Positions 59,801 through 64,000 of a stretch of 64,000 bases of DNA are shown piece after piece. The notes below the pieces were generated by a model. That model had not been told where the DNA came from. It made no database searches and saw only the letters and a program-made list of their open reading frames with translations. The stretch comes from a bacterium (lineage in GTDB: Bacteria; Patescibacteriota; Microgenomatia; UBA1406; GWC2-37-13): the NCBI GenBank assembly GCA_029573715.1, contig JAKQDR010000261.1, positions 1 to 64,000 on the forward strand. The letters are read 5' to 3'. Position numbers and translations under genes: made by a program. Each line of letters starts with the position of its first letter. Position 1 is the first letter of the stretch.

Positions 59801-60171
59801 ACTTTTCCCATGTAGATGATGGGGGAGTGGTGGTATATACCATTAATGATCTCAAACCAAATACTCGATATGAGTTTAAGGTAAAGTGTGCAAACAAGTG
59901 TGCATCAACAAGTTATGGGAATACTGTCGCTGCTGCGACTCATGTCAAGGGAGTCTCTGCCACCAAAACATATCTTGCAACTTCTGAACCAGCACCTTCA
60001 GCATCATCTTCATTGATTCAGACTGGGGTGCCCGCCATATACGCTACGCTTATGGGCGCATTTTTACTCTCAGTAGGTATTTACACTAGTCAATCAACTC
60101 CAAGACACTATCGTAAACCCATCTATACACTGAATAAGCCGAGGGTGTTGCGATTTAAAAAGAAAAAATGA
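56878..60171 (+). CDS. Surface protein with delta-60 repeats
   Basis: The 1097-residue protein has a signal peptide (SLLILLGILLSSVLVLSKVIAS), 13 delta-60 (TIGR02608-like) repeats of about 50-65 residues with the hallmark NADGSLDTSFDPGSG and QPDGKILIGGYFTSYNG (about residues 110-815), an Ig-like segment, a fibronectin III-like domain (about 900-1030) and a C-terminal LIQTGVPAIYATLMGAF helix with a basic tail. The repeats probably fold as a beta propeller or solenoid. Several repeats are nearly identical at DNA level. The tracked GTG start fits the signal peptide. It may be a surface adhesin. Confidence 0.9.
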   Translation: MFIQKSRISLLILLGILLSSVLVLSKVIASSNPTITLTTPNVISTDQSSVAISGNAVPGNFDIASVKYRVDTVSDDWLPCTVSPSDPDRVNIIRDALFSSGTGEGIGPDSDAQYTLLQSDGKLVVGGYFLTINGVRVSGIARYNTNGTLDTSFNSGTGLDGDGIEGMALLPDDKILIGGYFSTYNGVARDGIARLNVDGSLDTSFNPGSGMDGGAVYSFAVQPDGKILIGGWFTTFNGTGRSNIARLNVDGSLDTSFDPGSGAGGGVYSIVLQPDGKILIGGYFTSYNGVGRNRIARLNADGSLDTSFDPGSGTNNEIYSMTIQSDGKILAGGRFTTYDGVNRSRIARINTDGSLDTSFNPGSGAISTLDFSTSIKALILLPDNKLLISGYFNSYNGTSINMIARLNADGSLDTSFDPGSGASSTIFNIHLRPDYKIVISGYFTSFNGFAREALAQLNPDGTLDVGFNATTGLNGNVNALTTQSDGKVIVGGTFTTYKDVIRRNIARLNADGSLDTSFDPGSGASSTVSSIVLQPDGKMLIGGSFTSYNGVGRNRIARLNADGSLDTSFDPGSGASSTVYSIVLQPDGKILIGGYFTSYNGVGRNRIARLNADGSLDTSFNPGTGTAATVAYMNSINSLALLPDNKLLISGYFNSYNGVNINMIARINSDGSLDTSFNPGSGASSTIYSLLLQPDGKMLIGGAFTSYNGVGRNRIARLNADGTLDTSFDPGSGASNDVRSMTVQSDGKILVGGGFTTYDGVNRGRLARINSDGSLDTSFNPGSGADSYNAYVTHIHYQSDDAIIIGGGFTSYNSQPANYLLRIYEAGEERSFTCTVELSSFSPGTYSIYLLAEDINGGTSGDTTTLVNVNYQTNISDVDSIQTTPATSSHTPTLPPEIQRRLDWGYDANGECVSQKPGGMPEIFRIDVTDTKATLYIAPPSKPYNTFTISYKEVGSVAWGFEHPVYADSPEYAIDFSHVDDGGVVVYTINDLKPNTRYEFKVKCANKCASTSYGNTVAAATHVKGVSATKTYLATSEPAPSASSSLIQTGVPAIYATLMGAFLLSVGIYTSQSTPRHYRKPIYTLNKPRVLRFKKKK
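57290..59240 (+). repeat. Tandem array of about 150-190-bp units coding delta-60 repeats
   Basis: The segment GATGGGTCGCTTGACACGAG recurs in nearly every unit, and units near 57770, 58550, 58700 and 59030 are almost identical over more than 100 bp (AACTGATAGGAGGATACTTC-type stretches included). Such arrays can expand, contract or convert by recombination. Confidence 0.85.
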
Positions 60172-60186
60172 AATAACTGTACTTTC

Positions 60187-61005
60187 TTACGAACTCGCAC
60201 TGGTGTAGTGCCGGAGGGCGAACAGCCAAAATCTTCGAGAGAGAAAAAATAATATCAAAGTAGCGAAAATAAGTGCCACAATTTCCGCTGAAGTCACCAT
60301 ACCCAACAGTGCCTTCATTGGTATGGTGAGCGCAAGGGCAAAGGGAAAAAGAAACAGAAGTGCCATAAACCCAATCTCTCGCAAAAATTCATAGGGAAAT
60401 CGAGATGAAACATTGAGATAGTACAAAAAATCTACAATATTGTCCATTTGAGGAAACCACACAACCAGTGTCGTCACCAAAAGCCATACCGAGTAAATGG
60501 TGACAAAACCAAAGATGAGAAGGATGCCAAACAGTGCAATAGAAAACCAAGAGGTGGCAAACCCATAGAGATGAAGGTAATATGCCAAAACCCCCACACC
60601 GAGTAAAATGCGCACCATATATGCAGGATATACATAGGTGAGCGACGCACTGAACTGAGCGTCAATTGGTTTAAGTAGCAGAAAGTCAAACGTGCCTCGG
60701 TTCATAAGCTCGGGAATCCGCTCCATATTCTTACTAATGATGCCATGAAAAAACCCGAGAAAAATCACTTGTATTGCAGCAAGAACCATCAGTTGCTCAC
60801 CGCTATAGCCAAATACACTGCGTACACCGCGCGTGGCAAAATACACTGTTGAAAGCGTTAAGCCACTCCACAGCACCGTTGAAACGAGCATCCCCACCGT
60901 ATTAACCCGAAATAGCAACATGCTCTTTATGGCCATACGCAGATACGTGGCGTAAACACGCATATATTTTCTCAATGAATTGGAAGATGACAAATGAATG
61001 TGCAT
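60187..61005 (-). CDS. ABC-2 type transporter permease (COG3694-like)
   Basis: The 272-residue protein has six transmembrane helices and the pattern of the ABC-2/DUF990 permeases: MNRGTFDFLLLKPIDAQFSASL in a cytoplasmic loop and MDNIVDFLYYLNVSSRFPYEFL. It is the last gene of a three-gene exporter operon, 6 nt after the second permease. The pair should form a heterodimer in the membrane. Confidence 0.85.
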   Translation of the reverse strand: MHIHLSSSNSLRKYMRVYATYLRMAIKSMLLFRVNTVGMLVSTVLWSGLTLSTVYFATRGVRSVFGYSGEQLMVLAAIQVIFLGFFHGIISKNMERIPELMNRGTFDFLLLKPIDAQFSASLTYVYPAYMVRILLGVGVLAYYLHLYGFATSWFSIALFGILLIFGFVTIYSVWLLVTTLVVWFPQMDNIVDFLYYLNVSSRFPYEFLREIGFMALLFLFPFALALTIPMKALLGMVTSAEIVALIFATLILFFLSRRFWLFALRHYTSASS

Positions 61006-61011
61006 ATATCA

Positions 61012-61815
61012 TTAATTACCTGCAGCGGTAAATGCTTTAATCCCTGCGTGCCATACTATTCGATACAAAATGCTTGTCACCATAAGCCACATTATCTGCG
61101 TTGCAATATATCCGCTCACCGCATCGGAATGAGCTTGTCCAGTAAAAAGGAGTGCGGGAACATAAATGATGTAGGGGAGGGGAGTGAGAAAGGCCACTCG
61201 CTCCAAGAAGTCGGGAAACAAATAGAGAGGCATATTAACCCCACCTAATAGAATAAAAATGGTGTCGTATGCATTGTGAATCAAGCGCAGGTCATACAAC
61301 CAAAAGGCCAAAAAGCCAAGCATTTGCTCAATATTGTGACAAATAAAAAAGCCCAAAACACTAGAAAATATCGCAAGCCCAATCAGAGGAAGTGAATCGC
61401 TAAACGTGAATAGGTGGGGGAAAAAGAGCGACAAGCATCCAACGATTATCGCCCCATACCCCCCTTGCACAATGCGATAGGGAAGCTCATGAAATAACGC
61501 GTTAAACGCATAGTAAGAATACGGTTTAAGAAGCATGCGCGATAATCCGCCCTGTTGAATCTCTTCGCGCATGATCCATTCTTTCATATGTGATACCAAG
61601 AGCGCACTTAACGTCACAATCACCACATAGTAGCTTACTATCTGTTCTACCTTAAATTGTGACGCAAGATTTGGATTATCACGAAGGACAAAAACCCAGT
61701 ACATACACAGGAGTGTCGGCACAAATATGGACATCATAAAATACACCACACTGCGGGAGCGCACATACAATCCGCGCCTCAGTGCCAGGTGGATAAATCT
61801 GAGAAATCGAACCAT
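61012..61815 (-). CDS. ABC-2 type transporter permease (COG4587-like)
   Basis: The 267-residue protein has six hydrophobic helices, with EEIQQGGLSRMLLKPYSYYAF as the cytoplasmic coupling-type segment, equivalent to the NRGTFDFLLLKP of its partner. It starts 3 nt after the ATPase gene. Together with it and the downstream permease it matches the ABC exporter set COG4586-COG4587-COG3694. Cargo unknown. Confidence 0.85.
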   Translation of the reverse strand: MVRFLRFIHLALRRGLYVRSRSVVYFMMSIFVPTLLCMYWVFVLRDNPNLASQFKVEQIVSYYVVIVTLSALLVSHMKEWIMREEIQQGGLSRMLLKPYSYYAFNALFHELPYRIVQGGYGAIIVGCLSLFFPHLFTFSDSLPLIGLAIFSSVLGFFICHNIEQMLGFLAFWLYDLRLIHNAYDTIFILLGGVNMPLYLFPDFLERVAFLTPLPYIIYVPALLFTGQAHSDAVSGYIATQIMWLMVTSILYRIVWHAGIKAFTAAGN

Positions 61816-61818
61816 GAA

Positions 61819-62790
61819 TTACGTCTTTTGTAAATAGATATCGCGCACAACCGCCTCAAGATCAAGCTCTTGTATGGTGATGTCTGCGACCGGGAGCTTT
61901 TTCAAAAGTGCCGCCGCGACTTGTTTAACGGTAAGGCTTTCCACTCTGAGTTTCACTGCGAGGGGCTCGTATGAGTCTACAATGCCATACTGCGTAAGTG
62001 TTTCTTGAGGAATGGGAGTTAAAAAAGTCAAAAAAAGCACTTTATGTTTGACATATTTGCGCGTAAGCTCATGGACACTTCCGTCATACACGATGACCCC
62101 GTGATTGATGATAATGATGCGCTTACACAAACGCTTAACGTCGTCCATATAATGACTGGTGAGAATGATTGTCGCATCATATTGTTGGTTGTAGCGAGCA
62201 ACAAAATCACGTAAGTGTTGTTGCATAACAATATCAAGCCCTATGGTCGGTTCATCCAAAAACAGGACTTTTGGCTTGTGAAGTAATGCCGCCATAAGCT
62301 CACATTTCATCCGTTGTCCCAACGAAAGATTGCGCGGGGGTTGGTGTATCTCATCGCGTACATCAAACAATTCGACAAATTCACTGATGGTCTTTTGAAA
62401 TACGTCAGGTGGTATATCGTAAATTTCCTTGTTTAAAAGAAATGTATCATACACGGGGAGCTCCCACCACAGTTGTTGTTTCTGTCCCATCACCAAGGTG
62501 ATTTGCTTCAAAAATGCATGGGGCCGAGTAAAGGGCTCAAAGCCCAAGACACGCACCGAGCCTGCGCTTGGATACAACAGGCCCGAAAGCATTTTGAGTG
62601 TAGTGGTTTTGCCTGCCCCATTGGGCCCGATAAACCCAACAAGCTCGCCCGCACTAATGGAAAAGTTTACTTCATTTACCGCCACTTTTTTAATGGTTTT
62701 TGGGAGTAGTAATGACCTGAGGCTTCGCTCTTTCCCACGCACCTGAAACGATTTGGACAAATTAGACGCTTGAATGTGGGCTGGGTGCAT
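61819..62790 (-). CDS. ABC transporter ATP-binding protein (COG4586-like)
   Basis: The ATPase of the exporter (323 residues from the ATG at 62790, preferred over the tracked start 15 codons upstream). Motifs: Walker A GPNGAGKTT near residue 56, Q-loop VMGQKQQLWW, signature NLSLGQRMKCELMAALLH, Walker B VLFLDEPTIGLD and H-loop ILTSHYMDD. A C-terminal domain of about 70 residues follows. An extended TGC-TATACT lies about 24 nt upstream. Confidence 0.93.
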   Translation of the reverse strand: MHPAHIQASNLSKSFQVRGKERSLRSLLLPKTIKKVAVNEVNFSISAGELVGFIGPNGAGKTTTLKMLSGLLYPSAGSVRVLGFEPFTRPHAFLKQITLVMGQKQQLWWELPVYDTFLLNKEIYDIPPDVFQKTISEFVELFDVRDEIHQPPRNLSLGQRMKCELMAALLHKPKVLFLDEPTIGLDIVMQQHLRDFVARYNQQYDATIILTSHYMDDVKRLCKRIIIINHGVIVYDGSVHELTRKYVKHKVLFLTFLTPIPQETLTQYGIVDSYEPLAVKLRVESLTVKQVAAALLKKLPVADITIQELDLEAVVRDIYLQKT

Positions 62791-62814
62791 AAAAATAAGC
62801 CGAAATAGAGCCTT

Positions 62815-62820
62815 AGTATA
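62815..62820 (-). promoter_or_regulatory. Extended -10 element for the ABC exporter operon
   Basis: TGC-TATACT ends 24 nt before the ATG at 62790 and within the longer tracked ORF, supporting the shorter ATPase. Confidence 0.45.
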
Positions 62821-62868
62821 GCACTTTTGCCACATACATCAAATGGTTTACTTTGTGACATATCCGTG

Positions 62869-62874
62869 TACAAT
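62869..62874 (+). promoter_or_regulatory. -10 element for the DsbA-like gene
   Basis: TACAAT ends 9 nt before the ATG at 62884 and decides that start against the tracked one at 62827. Confidence 0.5.
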
Positions 62875-62883
62875 GAGCACCAT

Positions 62884-63558
62884 ATGAATATAAAAATTAT
62901 TGCTATTTCAATCGTGGCTATCGTTGGATTCCTATTTGTTTCATACAGCGCCTTTAATAAACCAGAAACAGTAACATTTGATGGTGTTTCCGAGCTTCGC
63001 ACACCTGAGCAAGCTTCAGCAGCAGGCACGCTTGTGGATAGGGCAAAGGGTTCCGGCCCAAACGTTATGGTTGAATATAGCGATCTCCAATGTCCCGCTT
63101 GCAAGTCTTTTCATGAATATATCGAGCAAGAAAAAACCAACGACGCCGAATTCGCCCGCATTATGAGTGAAGAATATACGGTTGTATTCCGGCATTTTCC
63201 TTTGGTTTCAATTCATCGGAATGCCCAGCTTGCAGCTCAGGCTGCAGAAGCCGCAGGTGCCCAAGATGCATTCTTCCCGTTTATAGATAGTGCTTTCGCA
63301 CGACAGCAAGAATGGGGAAATAGTGCAACGGCCCGTGATGTTTTTATTGAAATCGCTCAAGAACTAGAACTAGATGTGGAACAGTTTTCAACGGATATTG
63401 ATTCTCCTGCTGTGAAAGCCAAAGTCGAATCCGACTTGTCGACTGCCTTGAGCATGGGCCTTAATTCCACTCCAACATTTTTCATTAATGATCAAAAAAT
63501 AGGTGGCTTTGGAAGCTTTGAAGATTTCAAAGCTATTATCGTACAGTCAGCACAGTAG
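62884..63558 (+). CDS. DsbA-like extracytoplasmic thiol-disulfide oxidoreductase
   Basis: The 224-residue protein has a signal anchor (IKIIAISIVAIVGFLFVSYSAF) and a DsbA/BdbD thioredoxin fold with CPAC in YSDLQCPACKSFHEYI near residue 76, the inserted helical domain (RNAQLAAQAAEAAGAQDAFF) and the cis-Pro segment STPTFFINDQKIGG. It should form disulfides in exported proteins, which here are rich in cysteine. VKOR (encoded as the DHODH fusion at 23513) is the expected re-oxidant. Confidence 0.92.
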   Translation: MNIKIIAISIVAIVGFLFVSYSAFNKPETVTFDGVSELRTPEQASAAGTLVDRAKGSGPNVMVEYSDLQCPACKSFHEYIEQEKTNDAEFARIMSEEYTVVFRHFPLVSIHRNAQLAAQAAEAAGAQDAFFPFIDSAFARQQEWGNSATARDVFIEIAQELELDVEQFSTDIDSPAVKAKVESDLSTALSMGLNSTPTFFINDQKIGGFGSFEDFKAIIVQSAQ

Positions 63559-63579
63559 TGATTTTCTTTTTTTGAAAAC

Positions 63580-64000
63580 ATGGTGCTTTCTGCTTCAGGC
63601 ATAACACTTAATTACACACACTTACCACGCCGGCAAGAGGGGAATTCCACGCCTTCGCTTCTTTTACTTCACGGATGGGGAGGCACCCAGAAAAGCCTTA
63701 TGCCGCTTGCAACCATGCTCTCATCTCACGCCAACTGCTATATCCCTGATTTACCCGGGTTTGGAAAGAGTTCCAAACCGCCAAATAGTTGGGGGATTTA
63801 TGAGTATGCTGATTGTCTGAAGGAGTTTATTCACCTCGCAGGGATTGATGAGCCCGTTCAACTGGTGGGACACTCATTCGGGGGAGCTATTGGGCTCATA
63901 CTGGCGGCGCATTATCCTGAATTAATTGAAAAGCTTGTCGTGTGCGCCCCCTCATGGCATCGAGCAAAAAAATACGCAGACGAAACCCCCAAAAAACCTC
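63580..64000 (+). CDS. Alpha/beta hydrolase, cut by the window end
   Basis: From the ATG at 63580 the frame stays open to the end: about 140 residues of an alpha/beta hydrolase with LLLLHGWGGTQKSL (oxyanion loop), YIPDLPGFGKSSKP and the nucleophile elbow LVGHSFGGAIGL near residue 94. The acid and His would be beyond the window. It may be an esterase or a peptidase-like hydrolase; the substrate is unknown. It is absent from the supplied track because it is partial. Confidence 0.88.
   Translation, partial: MVLSASGITLNYTHLPRRQEGNSTPSLLLLHGWGGTQKSLMPLATMLSSHANCYIPDLPGFGKSSKPPNSWGIYEYADCLKEFIHLAGIDEPVQLVGHSFGGAIGLILAAHYPELIEKLVVCAPSWHRAKKYADETPKKP

Noticed and set aside
1-64000. CRISPR array, tRNA or rRNA genes, insertion sequence transposases, integrases
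   Set aside because: No spaced direct repeats of CRISPR type, no tRNA T-arm pattern with acceptor pairing, and no transposase or integrase motifs were found on either strand.

Overview
The window looks like a chromosome segment of a Candidate Phyla Radiation (Patescibacteria) bacterium, most likely Microgenomates-like. This is an inference from what is visible: compact housekeeping genes (glmS, metG, hflX, obg, pfk, rarA, LytR/CpsA/Psr), very large surface proteins joined by Thr/Pro 'TPTPTP' linkers, a sortase next to an LPATG protein, and many short orphan genes. TGA is an ordinary stop here. No rRNA, tRNA, CRISPR array, integrase or transposase was found.

Layout. 1-5.4 kb is an accessory region with a tightly packed minus-strand operon: SAM methyltransferase, two dCTP-deaminase/dUTPase-fold genes (the second interrupted by an in-frame TGA), an alanyl-tRNA-synthetase-core-like protein and a fold-III PLP decarboxylase. 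I know of no described system with this combination. 5.7-16.9 kb holds small membrane proteins, a RecD/Pif1-like helicase, glmS, a secreted nuclease, a PadR regulator coupled to a thioredoxin-glutaredoxin fusion, a DUF2079 membrane protein and a glutaredoxin-thioredoxin reductase fusion. 16.9-20.6 kb is an orphan-gene island bounded by a duplicated 3' end of the thioredoxin reductase gene. 21.5-27.6 kb holds LemA/YgcG, DUF4342, a VKOR-dihydroorotate dehydrogenase fusion, a DEAD-box helicase, a GIY-YIG protein and a ferric-reductase-like protein. 27.7-31.9 kb has two surface proteins, one with plant-type leucine-rich repeats. 32-37.3 kb has an RRM protein, AlkD-like, beta-carbonic-anhydrase-like, LCP, an orphan and RarA. 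37.3-40.0 kb is a second island (a secreted subtilisin) bounded by a duplicated rarA 3' end. 40-47 kb holds orphans, Nudix, hflX, metG, a SpoU methyltransferase, pfk and a LOG protein. 47-55 kb is a sortase with its probable 2490-residue substrate. 55-64 kb has obg, a small protein with a strong Shine-Dalgarno, a delta-60 repeat surface protein, a three-gene ABC-2 exporter, a DsbA-like oxidoreductase and a truncated alpha/beta hydrolase.

Cross-cutting patterns. More than 20 genes have a -10 hexamer (TATAAT, TACAAT, TATACT) ending 6-15 nt before the start codon with no Shine-Dalgarno, which points to leaderless or near-leaderless transcripts; this was used to choose several starts. A short AGAGTACAAAGT-type repeat lies inside the coding sequences of hflX, obg and the YgcG-like gene, and in both GTPases it expands the same loop of the G domain. 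Extracytoplasmic thiol redox (VKOR fusion, DsbA) and cytoplasmic thiol redox (Trx-Grx, Grx-TrxR) genes are unusually rich in domain fusions. No similarity searches could be run; all family calls come from motifs read by eye.
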